Positions 27,909-35,028 of a DNA stretch of 64,000 bases are shown here, piece after piece. The notes below the pieces were generated by a model. The model was not told the origin of the DNA, made no database searches, and saw only the letters and a list, made by a program, of their open reading frames with translations. Position 1 is the stretch's first letter; each line of letters opens with the position of its first letter. The stretch is from positions 310,001 to 374,000 of the forward strand of contig CBDCFM010000019.1 in the NCBI GenBank assembly GCA_965216035.1, read 5' to 3'. The DNA comes from G963664115 sp965216035 (GTDB lineage Bacteria > Acidobacteriota > Terriglobia > 20CM-2-55-15). A program made the translations under genes and the position numbers.

Positions 27909-28817
27909 TTAGTTGAGTCCCGCCTCGACGAGGCGGGACTGTTGCTGCTGATAGTACATCTGTTCGAATTCGGCCGGTGGTATGTCGCCAATCGGTCCCA
28001 GGAGCCGCTGCTCGTTGAACCATGACACCCAGTCGAGAGTGGCGAACTCGACATCGTCGACTCCCTTCCACGGGCCGTCCTTTCGAATGACCTCGGTCTT
28101 GTACAGGCCGATCACCGATTCGGCCAGCGCGTTGTCATAGGAATCGCCCCGGCTTCCAACCGAGGGCTCGATCTCGGATTCGGAGAGCCGCTCCGTGTAG
28201 CGGATCGACAGATACTGGCTGCCGCGGTCGCTGTGATGAATCAGACCGTCGGTGTCGGAGCGCGCCCAAAGGGCCTGCTCCAGAGCATCCAGGGCAATGT
28301 CGGTCTTCAGCGAGTTCATGACCCGCCAGCCGACGATCTTTCGTGAGAACACGTCAATGACAAAGGCGACGTAAACGAAGCCGCTCCAGGTGGCCACATA
28401 ACTCAGATCCGCGACCCAGAGCTGATTCGGACGTGTGGCCGTGAAGTCCCGGCCCACCAGATCCGGCGGCCGGAGCGCCGCCTCATCCGGAATCGTCGTC
28501 TGGGGCTTCTTCCCGCGGACGACTCCCCGCAGACCCATATCGCGCATCAACCGTTCGACCGTGCATCGGGCCACGGGGATGTGTTCCCGGTTCAGCTGCT
28601 TCCAGACCTTGGGGGCGCCGTAGACCCGACGGTTCTCCCGCCACACCCGGTCGATCTCTCCCCGCAAGGCCGCATCCCGTTTTGCCCGGGTCGGTAATCG
28701 ATCCGGATTGCGCCATCGTATCTGATGCTCATAGAACGTCGACGGGGCGATCGGCAGCACACTACAGATCGACTCGACCCCATACGGGTCCCGATTTTCT
28801 TCGATGAACTCCGTCAT
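27909..28817 (-). CDS. IS3-family transposase OrfB (copy 1)
   Basis: From the ATG at 28817 (MTEFIEENRDPYGVESICSVL) the 302-residue protein contains the rve integrase core. The DDE residues are in VADLSYV, HSDRGSQY and NALAESVIGLYKTE, with the preceding HTH_21-type region RRVYGAPKVWKQLNREH. Its ATG overlaps the orfA stop (ATGA at 28814-28817). In this family the active enzyme is usually an OrfAB fusion made by a -1 frameshift; the open frame does extend upstream of the ATG, as needed for that. Confidence 0.93.
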   Translation of the reverse strand: MTEFIEENRDPYGVESICSVLPIAPSTFYEHQIRWRNPDRLPTRAKRDAALRGEIDRVWRENRRVYGAPKVWKQLNREHIPVARCTVERLMRDMGLRGVVRGKKPQTTIPDEAALRPPDLVGRDFTATRPNQLWVADLSYVATWSGFVYVAFVIDVFSRKIVGWRVMNSLKTDIALDALEQALWARSDTDGLIHHSDRGSQYLSIRYTERLSESEIEPSVGSRGDSYDNALAESVIGLYKTEVIRKDGPWKGVDDVEFATLDWVSWFNEQRLLGPIGDIPPAEFEQMYYQQQQSRLVEAGLN

Positions 28818-29137
28818 CTCCGCGGTCGGCGGTCGAGCTCCGCCTGCGCGAAAAACGCTGATGCTTTCCGCAGGATCTCGTTCGCCCGCTTCAGCTCGCG
28901 AACCTCCCGCTCCAGTTCCCTCATCCGCTGCTTCTCGTCCGTGGTCAGCCCTCCGCGCTGCCCCGTATCTCGCTCGGCCTGCCGGACCCACTTCCGCAAC
29001 GTCTCGGCCGTACAGCCGATCTTCGACGCGATCGAGGCCATCGCCCTCCACTGGGAGTCGTACTCCCTCTGGTGCTCGAACACCATCCGGACGGCCCGTT
29101 CTCGAACTTCAGGTGAATATCTGTTCGGTCTTCCCAT
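28814..29137 (-). CDS. IS3-family OrfA (copy 1)
   Basis: The 107-residue protein has an N-terminal helix-turn-helix of the HTH_Tnp_1 type (MGRPNRYSPEVRERAVRMVFEHQ...IASKIGCTAETLRKWVRQAE) and a leucine-zipper-like C-terminus (MRELEREVRELKRANEILRKASAFFAQAE). These are typical of IS3-family OrfA proteins, which bind the element's ends. Confidence 0.93.
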   Translation of the reverse strand: MGRPNRYSPEVRERAVRMVFEHQREYDSQWRAMASIASKIGCTAETLRKWVRQAERDTGQRGGLTTDEKQRMRELEREVRELKRANEILRKASAFFAQAELDRRPRR

Positions 29138-30340
29138 GACTCACATCCTCTCAAGTAATTCAGTCTCCGGAAAACCCGGGGTGGTTCAAACTGCATCTTG
29201 AGGAGTTCGGGAACCTGTTTGTGCAAGTGGTGATGATGGCGCGGGAAGCGGGACTGGTGAAGATGGGGACCGTGGCGGTGGACGGGACCAAGATGCGGGC
29301 GAATGCGGGCAAACGCAAAGCGATGAGCTATGAACGCATGAAAAAGCAGGAGACCGAATTGGGTGAACAGATTCGGGATCTGTTGAACCGGGCCACCGCG
29401 ACCGATGAGGACGAAGATCAGCGTTACGGCTCCGACCGGCGCGGCGACGAACTGCCCGACGGGTTGTCGACGCGCAAGAAGCGCCTGGCCACGATCCAGG
29501 CGGCAATGAAGCGGCTCGAAGACCGTCAGATGGCCGCGGACCAGGAAGCGGGCCGGAACGGGGAAGATCACAAGCCCGGATGCGGAAAGAAGCCATACAA
29601 ACGTCCGATGGGAGAACCCAAGCCGACGGCCCAGAACAACTTCACAGATCCGGAAAGCCGGATCATGAAGACCTCTACCGAAGGTTTCCAGCAATGCTAC
29701 AACGCGCAGGTGGTGGTGGATTCCGAGGCCCGGATCATCGTGGCGACAACGGTGAGCGACAATGCCTCGGACGTGGGGCAGTTGAAACCCAACCTGGATG
29801 CGCTGAACGACAATCTGGGAGAGCGTCCCGCCCGCGTCCTGGCCGATGCGGGATATCGATCCGAGTCGAATCTGGGGATGTTGGAACAACGTAAAATTGA
29901 CGGGTATGTTCCGATGGGACGCGAGAAGGATCTGGCCGATGCGCCACTCCCACCCCAAGACACTGCGTTTGGCCGGATGGTGAGAAAGATGCAAACCAAG
30001 CGTGGGCGTGATCGCTACCGGGCCCGAAAGCACATCGGTGAGCCACCGTTCGGGTGGATCAAGTCGGTGCTCGGATTCCGACAGTTCAGCCTACGCGGTT
30101 TGGACAAGGTGACCGGTGAGTGGAATCTGGTCACTCTGGCGGTCAACTTACGACGAATGAACGGGATGATCGAATGGGCATAATCCGGAAAACCGGAACC
30201 CGGCAAACTCGCTACACGGCCAACTACTGGTGTCCGTACCGCTCTGAACTTGTCGTATCGGAGAAATCGATCCCTTCTCCTCCGAAGACCCTCTCAAATT
30301 CCAATGAATCCGACTTCTTCGCGCTCTGCCGCGCAGACTC

Positions 30341-31291
30341 CTAGCTGTGAATTCCAGCAACGTTGTAAACACCAGGCAACCGAGAAATCGGTGGTTTGTA
30401 TTGGATGCCGCCGTGTAGTCGATGCTCATTGTAGTGGGTGAGGTAGATCGGTAACACGTCGGATCGTTCGTTCGAGGTTCTGTAGACTCGGAAGTAGGCC
30501 CACTCGCGCAGCAGCGTCTGGATGAATCGTTCCGCTTTGCCGTTGGTTTGAGGCCGGTACGGGCGAGTGAATCGTTTACGAATGTTGAGTTCGTGACATC
30601 GTTTCAAGAATGTTTTGGCACGATAGCAGGAGCCGTTATCGGTGAGTACGCGCTGGACGGTAATACCGAACCGGGCGAACCATCGGATGGCGCGATCCAG
30701 GAACGCGACCGCACTGTGTTGGCGTTCGTCAGCTAAGACCTCCGCATAGGCGAGGCGGGAATAGTCGTCCACGCAAACGTGGACGTACTCCCAACCCGCA
30801 CCTTCGGAATCCTGTCGTGGGTTGTCGGTGACGCGGTGACCCGGCCGCCAGAATCGCCCTAACTTCTTGATATCCAAATGCAACATCTCTCCCGGCCCAT
30901 CATGTTCGTATCGCACCACCGGTTCGGGTGGGTCCAGATTCTTCAACTGGGACAGGCCTTGTCGTTGCAGCACCCCCGCGACTGTGGATCGTGGCAGCTT
31001 GAGCTGATTCGCAATCCGAAGCGCTGTCATTCGGTATTGGGTTCGCATCTCCACGATTAGATCCACCCCGTCCTTGCCCATCCGATGGTGTAACATCCGA
31101 GGTTCGCTCGATAAGTCGTTTAAACCCGCTTCGCCCCAATCGCGGTACCGTCGGACCCATTTGTATACCGTGCTCCGACTGACTCCAAATTGCTCGGCTA
31201 CTGAAGATACCGAAGCGCGCTCTTCAATCACTCGGATCGCCATCAATGCTCGACTCTTCGGGCAGGTTCTTGCATTCTTGTGAAGGTTCAT
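30341..31291 (-). CDS. IS481-family transposase
   Basis: The 316-residue protein has an N-terminal helix-turn-helix region (ALMAIRVIEERASVSSVAEQFGVSRSTVYKWVRRYRDWGEAGL). It continues into an rve catalytic core with HLDIKKLGRF (first Asp), LTDNGSCY (second Asp) and RPQTNGKAERFIQTLLREWAY (Glu). It appears intact. The final codon before the stop is the last codon of the element; the stop itself falls in the target CTAG. Confidence 0.95.
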   Translation of the reverse strand: MNLHKNARTCPKSRALMAIRVIEERASVSSVAEQFGVSRSTVYKWVRRYRDWGEAGLNDLSSEPRMLHHRMGKDGVDLIVEMRTQYRMTALRIANQLKLPRSTVAGVLQRQGLSQLKNLDPPEPVVRYEHDGPGEMLHLDIKKLGRFWRPGHRVTDNPRQDSEGAGWEYVHVCVDDYSRLAYAEVLADERQHSAVAFLDRAIRWFARFGITVQRVLTDNGSCYRAKTFLKRCHELNIRKRFTRPYRPQTNGKAERFIQTLLREWAYFRVYRTSNERSDVLPIYLTHYNEHRLHGGIQYKPPISRLPGVYNVAGIHS

Positions 31292-31378
31292 ACGGGCTCT
31301 CTCCTTGGGCTGATCGGTTTAGGTCCCAATCAGCTTCTCGGATTTAGCCCGTGTGAACAACCTTCACAGAATTCACAG
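30345..31378 (-). mobile_element. IS481-family insertion sequence
   Basis: The 1034-bp element has ends CTGTGAATTC at 30345 and GAATTCACAG ending at 31378, with CTAG directly outside each (30341-30344 and 31379-31382). IS481 is known to prefer NCTAGN targets. Here the left CTAG is also the outer end of the IS1182-like element, so the two elements share a junction. The transposase stop codon TAG is supplied by the flanking CTAG at 30341-30343 rather than by the element itself. Confidence 0.9.
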
Positions 31379-31684
31379 CTAGCCCTCCAGAAATTGCCGG
31401 GATGATCGAGACTTCAGCCCGCTTTCCTCGCAGAGCCGGGATTTCGTTCCAGAGGGAACTTTTGTCTGTAAATCATTCAAAAAGCGAACGTCTTCTCCAT
31501 CGACGTAAACGTTGAAGAAACGCCGCAACTCCCCGCTTTCCTCGCAGAGCCGGGATTTCAGGCCCGGATATTTCTGATCCAATTCATCCAGGATCTCCAA
31601 AATCGTGTCGGCCTGGACATCAATTTCAGCGTCTTCTGCAGTGAATCGCCGAAGAGGTGTGGGAATGGTGACTCGAGTCGTCAT
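31379..31684 (-). pseudogene. MoaD/ThiS-like sulfur-carrier protein, C-terminus destroyed by a 28-bp duplication and IS insertions
   Basis: The frame starts at 31684 with a GGAGG site (MTTRVTIPTPLRRFTAEDAEIDVQADTILEILDELDQKYPGL) and has the beta-grasp pattern of MoaD/ThiS (NVYVDGEDVRFLNDLQTKVPSGT). It then reads a second KSRLCEESG instead of the expected tail. In another frame, directly after the duplicated segment, comes AEVSIIPAISGG, a classic MoaD C-terminus with the Gly-Gly that is activated and thiocarboxylated. A perfect 28-bp direct repeat (31418-31445 and 31532-31559) has shifted the frame. Joining the sequence across both insertion sequences gives GGLARL and a stop at 27476-27478, so the original carrier had four residues after Gly-Gly. 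Such tails need a protease to expose Gly-Gly, as in CysO-type carriers. It lies 31 bases downstream of the thrC-like gene. Confidence 0.82.
31418..31559. repeat. 28-bp perfect direct repeat pair inside the moaD-like gene
   Basis: The copies at 31418-31445 and 31532-31559 are identical over 28 bases (plus-strand reading CCCGCTTTCCTCGC...GGGATTTC) and differ on both sides. The copy nearer the start codon encodes the native KSRLCEESG. The distal copy lies where the MoaD C-terminal loop should be and breaks the frame. It looks like a templated duplication or replacement within one gene. Confidence 0.9.
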
Positions 31685-31715
31685 CGAATGCCTCCGATAT
31701 GGGTGGTACAGGCCA

Positions 31716-32954
31716 CTAGGCGGTCAGGCTGAGTTCGTTCACAGCCGCGTCGAATGCGCCAAGCTTGGCTTCTATTGTTTTGGGGGCTTGCAGGTTCAGT
31801 GCATCCTGTGTCTTCAAGCCGTTTCCAGTATTCGCAATAACTGTGACGTCCTGCCGGTTGATCTTGCCTTGCGCCACGAGTTTTCGTGTCACTCCCAAAG
31901 CGACGCCGCCTGCAGTTTCGGTGTAAATGCCTTCCGATTCCGCCAGCAACTGGATGTTTTCTACAATCTCCTCGTCTGTGACATCTTCTCCCCATCCCCC
32001 GGATTCGGTGATGACTTCCACGGCATAATAGCCGTCAGCAGGCGATCCAATTGCCAGTGACTTGGCGATCGTCGACGGTTTAACGGGTCGAATCTTGCGG
32101 GTGCCGTTCTTAACGGCCGCACTGATGGGATTACAACCTGCCGCTTGAGCGCCGTAGATCTTGGTCCGAACCGGTTCATCGAGCAATCCGAGGCTTTCGA
32201 ACTCTTTCATCCCCAGATGCGTTTTCGTGATCAGAGATCCGCCGGCCATGGGCACTACAACCGCATCGGGTGCGCGCCACCCGAGTTGCTCGGCAATTTC
32301 ATATCCAAAGGACTTGGATCCATCTCCATAATAGGCGCGCAGGTTTACGTTGACGAATCCCCAACCGTAACGGTCCGCGATCTGGCTGCACAGGCGGTTG
32401 ACGTCGTCATAATTACCGCGAACGGCAACAACGTGAGAACCGTAGACGGAAGTCGCGTTGACTTTCGCCGCTTCCAGATTGTCAGGAATCAGTATCCATG
32501 CAGGCAGTCCCGCTGCAGCCGCATTGGCTGCGACAGAATTTGCCAGGTTTCCCGTGGAGGCGCATCCGACAGCCTGGAGACCGAATTCCAGGGCCTTGTT
32601 GATTGCAACAGCAGTCACGCGGTCTTTGAATGAAAGGGTCGGGTAGTTGACACTGTCATTCTTGATATACAGTTCATCAATGCCGATCGCACGGCCCAAT
32701 CGCTCTGCGCGAACTAACGGTGTCCCCCCGGTATCCAGTCCGATCTGGGGGTCATCGTCAATCGGCAGCAGTTCCCGATAACGCCAAATAGAGTTGTCGC
32801 GCGAACGGATGACATCGCGAGTCAGCACCTTACCGATAGCCTCGTAGTCGTACTCGACCTTGAGAGGTGCAAAGCATTCCTGACAACCGGCAATCGGACG
32901 TTTCGGGTATTGACGGCCGCATTCGCGACACGTTAGCCCTGTAACAAAACTCAT
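31716..32954 (-). CDS. thrC: threonine synthase-like PLP enzyme with N-terminal zinc ribbon
   Basis: The protein has 412 residues from the ATG at 32954, which has a GGAGAG site; upstream extension is rejected. The N-terminus CRECGRQYPKRPIAGCQECFAPL is a four-cysteine zinc ribbon found in one branch of threonine synthases. The fold type II PLP domain has the Schiff-base Lys in YPTLSFKDR, the phosphate-binding ASTGNLANSVAA, and the C-terminal NTGNGLKT. The annotated reaction is O-phosphohomoserine to threonine plus phosphate. Two observations suggest a different or extra role: the leader carries tandem SAM-II-like riboswitches, unexpected for threonine synthesis, and the next gene is a sulfur carrier. 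A homocysteine synthase using O-phosphohomoserine and a carrier thiocarboxylate is a reasonable hypothesis. Confidence 0.88.
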   Translation of the reverse strand: MSFVTGLTCRECGRQYPKRPIAGCQECFAPLKVEYDYEAIGKVLTRDVIRSRDNSIWRYRELLPIDDDPQIGLDTGGTPLVRAERLGRAIGIDELYIKNDSVNYPTLSFKDRVTAVAINKALEFGLQAVGCASTGNLANSVAANAAAAGLPAWILIPDNLEAAKVNATSVYGSHVVAVRGNYDDVNRLCSQIADRYGWGFVNVNLRAYYGDGSKSFGYEIAEQLGWRAPDAVVVPMAGGSLITKTHLGMKEFESLGLLDEPVRTKIYGAQAAGCNPISAAVKNGTRKIRPVKPSTIAKSLAIGSPADGYYAVEVITESGGWGEDVTDEEIVENIQLLAESEGIYTETAGGVALGVTRKLVAQGKINRQDVTVIANTGNGLKTQDALNLQAPKTIEAKLGAFDAAVNELSLTA

Positions 32955-33012
32955 GATTCTCTCTCCTCGATCCGGCACGAAATTGGGTGGACCCAAAATA
33001 GGGGCTTGACCC

Positions 33013-33047
33013 AAAAAGGAACCCCGCGCCATACAGCGCGGGGTTCC
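33013..33047 (-). terminator. intrinsic terminator 2 in the thrC leader
   Basis: On the minus strand GGAACCCCGCGC, a short loop, and GCGCGGGGTTCC form a perfect 12-bp stem followed by TTTTT. It lies directly downstream of SAM-II aptamer B and about 60 bases before the thrC start codon. Its location inside a leader, not after a gene, marks it as an expression platform. Confidence 0.92.
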
Positions 33048-33064
33048 TATAGCAATCCGCCGGA

Positions 33065-33115
33065 CTGTTTAGCACATCTTTAACGTGGAGCAATTTGTCT
33101 TAAATCGCCACGTTG
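33065..33115 (-). ncRNA. SAM-II riboswitch aptamer, proximal copy (B)
   Basis: Read on the minus strand the element is AACGTGGCGATTTA, then GACAAATTGCTCCACGTTAA, then AGATGTGCTAAACAG. The P1 stem is ACGTGG/CCACGT; the loop keeps GATTTA and ATTGC, and the 3' strand keeps TTAAA and GCTAA. These are the conserved parts of the SAM-II (SAM-alpha) pseudoknot, which binds S-adenosylmethionine and lies before methionine genes. A terminator follows 18 bases downstream. Most substitutions relative to copy A are in the variable loop. Confidence 0.85.
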
Positions 33116-33123
33116 CCCAACTA

Positions 33124-33157
33124 CAAAAACCCTACACCAAACGGGCGCAGGGCTTTG
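33124..33157 (-). terminator. intrinsic terminator 1 in the thrC leader
   Basis: On the minus strand AAAGCCCTGCGCC, a CGTTT loop, and GGTGTAGGGTTTTT form a stem of about 12 pairs including G-T pairs, with a terminal T-run. It directly follows SAM-II aptamer A. There is no upstream gene on this strand whose end it could serve. Confidence 0.82.
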
Positions 33158-33170
33158 TGGGACACCTGAG

Positions 33171-33220
33171 CTGCTTAGCACATCTTTAACGTGGAGCAAT
33201 TTGCATAAATCACCACGTCC
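33171..33220 (-). ncRNA. SAM-II riboswitch aptamer, distal copy (A)
   Basis: Read on the minus strand: GACGTGGTGATTTA, TGCAAATTGCTCCACGTTAA, AGATGTGCTAAGCAG. The arrangement CGTGGTGATTT - TTGC - CCACGTTAAA - GCTAA is that of known SAM-II aptamers: a stem-loop whose 3' tail folds back into the loop. The two copies differ at only a few positions. Copy A lies a few bases after the predicted transcription start and is followed by terminator 1. Confidence 0.85.
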
Positions 33221-33235
33221 ATAACCAGCCCGAAA

Positions 33236-33265
33236 AGCATAGCGTGACGGTATCTACCGCGTCAA
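33236..33265 (-). promoter_or_regulatory. sigma-70-like promoter of the thrC-moaD unit
   Basis: On the minus strand TTGACG (33260-33265) and TATGCT (33236-33241) are 18 bases apart. Transcription would begin near 33229, just ahead of SAM-II aptamer A. The promoter overlaps the start codon of the divergent aspartoacylase-like gene (33244). Confidence 0.6.
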
Positions 33266-33892
33266 CTTATGTTTTTGACCGGTGCTTTCTTAGTGTGATT
33301 GGCCGCTTCGGGAAATCGGTGCCAGGGCCACTGGTTATCGCGATAGGGGGATTGCACGCAAACGAAACCTCGGGTGTCGTTGCCGCCCGCAGGGTCCTCG
33401 ACAAGCTTGCCGAATTCTCGCCGATGTTTTCCGGAACCCTTCTTGGGTTGACTGGCAACAGGCCGGCTCTAGCTCGCGGAGAGCGATATGGGCATGAAGA
33501 CCTGAACCGGATCTGGTTTCCGGAGCGGCTCCGGTTCGAGGATTTCCCAGCCCATCACCCGAGATCAGTCGACGAGGTCGTGCAGCGGGAAATACTCCAG
33601 GCAATCAAGTCGGCGTTAGATGACTTTGATGGAACCGCTTACTTTCTGGATCTTCACACGACGTCGGCGCCGGGGGCACCGTTTGCTGTTCTGGCCGCTA
33701 CATTGTCCAACCGCAAACTGGCTGAAAGACTTCCCGGTGCAATGGTTCTCGGTTTGGAAGAGCATCTTGATGGGACCCTGCTCAATTACGTCAACAATTT
33801 GGGGCATGTGGCGATTGGCTTCGAAGGGTGAGGTGCTCCCCAAAATTCGGACAGGTCACTAAGGTGTAAAATCGCTACCTCGGGAGAGGCAG

Positions 33893-34186
33893 ATGAAGAA
33901 GCGAGGGCGGAAGCAGTACAGCGCAGAATTGAAGGCAAAGATTGCCGTGGAAGCGGTGAAGGGACAGCGCACGATCCAGGAAATCGCGTCCCACTACGAA
34001 GTTCACCCGAACATGGTGACGAAGTGGAAAAAGCAAGTACTCGACGGCGTATCGGACATCTTCTCCAATGGCCGAGTACAGGCCAGTGAAGCCGATGAGC
34101 AAGTGCAGGCGGAACTCTACCAACAGATCGGAAAATTACAGGTCGAGGTGGAGTGGCTCAAAAAAAAGTCGGGACTTTCCCGTTAG
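33893..34186 (+). CDS. IS3-family OrfA (second type)
   Basis: The 97-residue protein begins MKKRGRKQYSAELKAKIAVEAVKGQRTIQEIASHYEVHPNMVTKWKKQVLDG, a helix-turn-helix domain of IS3-family OrfA. It ends with a coiled coil (YQQIGKLQVEVEWLKKKSG). An eight-A run at 34160-34167 near its end is a likely -1 frameshift site that fuses it to OrfB. Confidence 0.93.
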   Translation: MKKRGRKQYSAELKAKIAVEAVKGQRTIQEIASHYEVHPNMVTKWKKQVLDGVSDIFSNGRVQASEADEQVQAELYQQIGKLQVEVEWLKKKSGLSR

Positions 34187-35028
34187 AGCATCGACGACCA
34201 TGGATCGAATCGAATCACGACGAGTTGAGCATCGTCGAGCAGTGTCGGTTGACCGGCGTGTCCCGATCGGGACTCTACTACACACCGGTGGGCGAGAGCG
34301 CCGAGAACATCGCGTTGATGCGTCTGTTGGACGAGCAATATACGCGAACCCCGTTTTACGGGATTCGGCGTATGACCTGGTGGTTGCAGACGCAAGGTCG
34401 GCGGGTCAATGCGAAGCGGGTGCGGCGACTGATGCGGCTCATGGGACTGGAAGCGATCTATCCCAAACCGCAGTTGTCGATGCCGGCCCCGGGACACCGG
34501 ATTTACCCATACCAGTTGCGCAATCTGGAGATTGTGCGTCCCGATCAGGTGTGGGCCACGGATATAACCTACATTCGACTACGGCAAGGATTCATCTATC
34601 TGGTGGCGATCATGGACTGGTTCAGCCGGTACGTGCTGGCCTGGGAAGTGTCCACGTCGATCGACAGCGGATTTTGCGTGTCGGCACTGGACTGGGCGCT
34701 GACGAAAGCGCAACCAGAGATTTTCAACACGGATCAGGGTGCGCAGTTCACCAGCAATATCTTCACGGGCCGGCTCGAAGACCAGGGCATCACGATCAGC
34801 ATGGACGGTCGGGGCCGGTTCCTGGACAACATCTTCGTCGAGCGCTTATGGCGAACGGTGAAGTACGAGGAAGTGTACCTGAAGGACTACTTGAGCGTTC
34901 CCGAAGCGATCGCAAACCTGAACCTCTATTTCAGGTTTTACAATCAGGAACGCGGCCATCAAGTATTCGACTATCAGACGCCCGAGGCCGTGTACTTTCA
35001 GCGCGCGCCGAGGGCCTGTGGAAACTGA
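34153..35028 (+). CDS. IS3-family transposase OrfB (second type)
   Basis: The frame holds an rve integrase core with WATDITYI, NTDQGAQF and DNIFVERLWRTVKYEEVY as the D, D and E segments, plus TPFYGIRRMTWWLQTQGRRVNAKRVRRLMRLMGLEAIYPKP upstream. The frame as drawn opens inside orfA. The natural product is probably an OrfAB fusion reading EWLKKKVGTFPLEHR across the A-run at 34160-34167. It appears intact. Confidence 0.92.
   Translation: MAQKKVGTFPLEHRRPWIESNHDELSIVEQCRLTGVSRSGLYYTPVGESAENIALMRLLDEQYTRTPFYGIRRMTWWLQTQGRRVNAKRVRRLMRLMGLEAIYPKPQLSMPAPGHRIYPYQLRNLEIVRPDQVWATDITYIRLRQGFIYLVAIMDWFSRYVLAWEVSTSIDSGFCVSALDWALTKAQPEIFNTDQGAQFTSNIFTGRLEDQGITISMDGRGRFLDNIFVERLWRTVKYEEVYLKDYLSVPEAIANLNLYFRFYNQERGHQVFDYQTPEAVYFQRAPRACGN

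Larger units (their letters stand above)
27879..29188 (-). mobile_element. IS3-family insertion sequence, copy 1
   Basis: The 1310-bp element has ends starting TGAACC(G/A)CCCCGGGTTTTCC and ending with the inverted form. It is flanked by AAC direct repeats at 27876-27878 and 29189-29191 (3-bp duplication). It carries overlapping orfA and orfB on the minus strand. A second copy of the same length and over 99% identical lies at 57511-58820; I count about six base differences. It landed in the IS1182-like transposase gene. Confidence 0.95.
27545..30183 (+). pseudogene. IS1182-family transposase, interrupted
   Basis: The N-terminal part (27545-27878: MPRTYRTYIPEQSLLMPPSLRDWL... to ISDFRKL) and the C-terminal part (29192-30183: HLEEFGNLFVQVVMMAREAG...KMGTVAVDGTKM...) belong to one IS1182-type DDE transposase. 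Removing the IS3 element and one AAC copy gives a continuous frame of 442 codons reading FRKLHLEEF at the junction. VDGTKM holds one catalytic Asp, ARVLADAGY a second, and the C-terminal region GEPPFGWIKSVLGFRQFSLRG is typical. The split gene cannot make a working enzyme. Confidence 0.9.
27491..30340 (+). mobile_element. IS1182-like insertion sequence, split by an IS3-family element
   Basis: The ends are inverted repeats: CTAGGAGCCTGCGCGGCAGA at 27487 and, read inward on the other strand, CTAGGAGTCTGCGCGGCAGA ending at 30344. The outer CTAG on each side (27487-27490 and 30341-30344) may be a 4-bp target duplication. Without the IS3 element and its 3-bp duplication the body is about 1537 bp. 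The element inserted into the 3' end of the moaD-like gene, and the CTAG at its right end was then reused by the IS481-family element. Confidence 0.85.

Noticed and set aside
28725..29201. Plus-strand frame across the IS3 element (also at 58357-58956)
   Set aside because: It is antisense to orfA and orfB and appears in both copies only because the element is duplicated.
32955..33032. N-terminal extension of the thrC-like protein
   Set aside because: It would start within the terminator/leader region. The ATG at 32954 has a GGAGAG site and gives the normal zinc-ribbon N-terminus.
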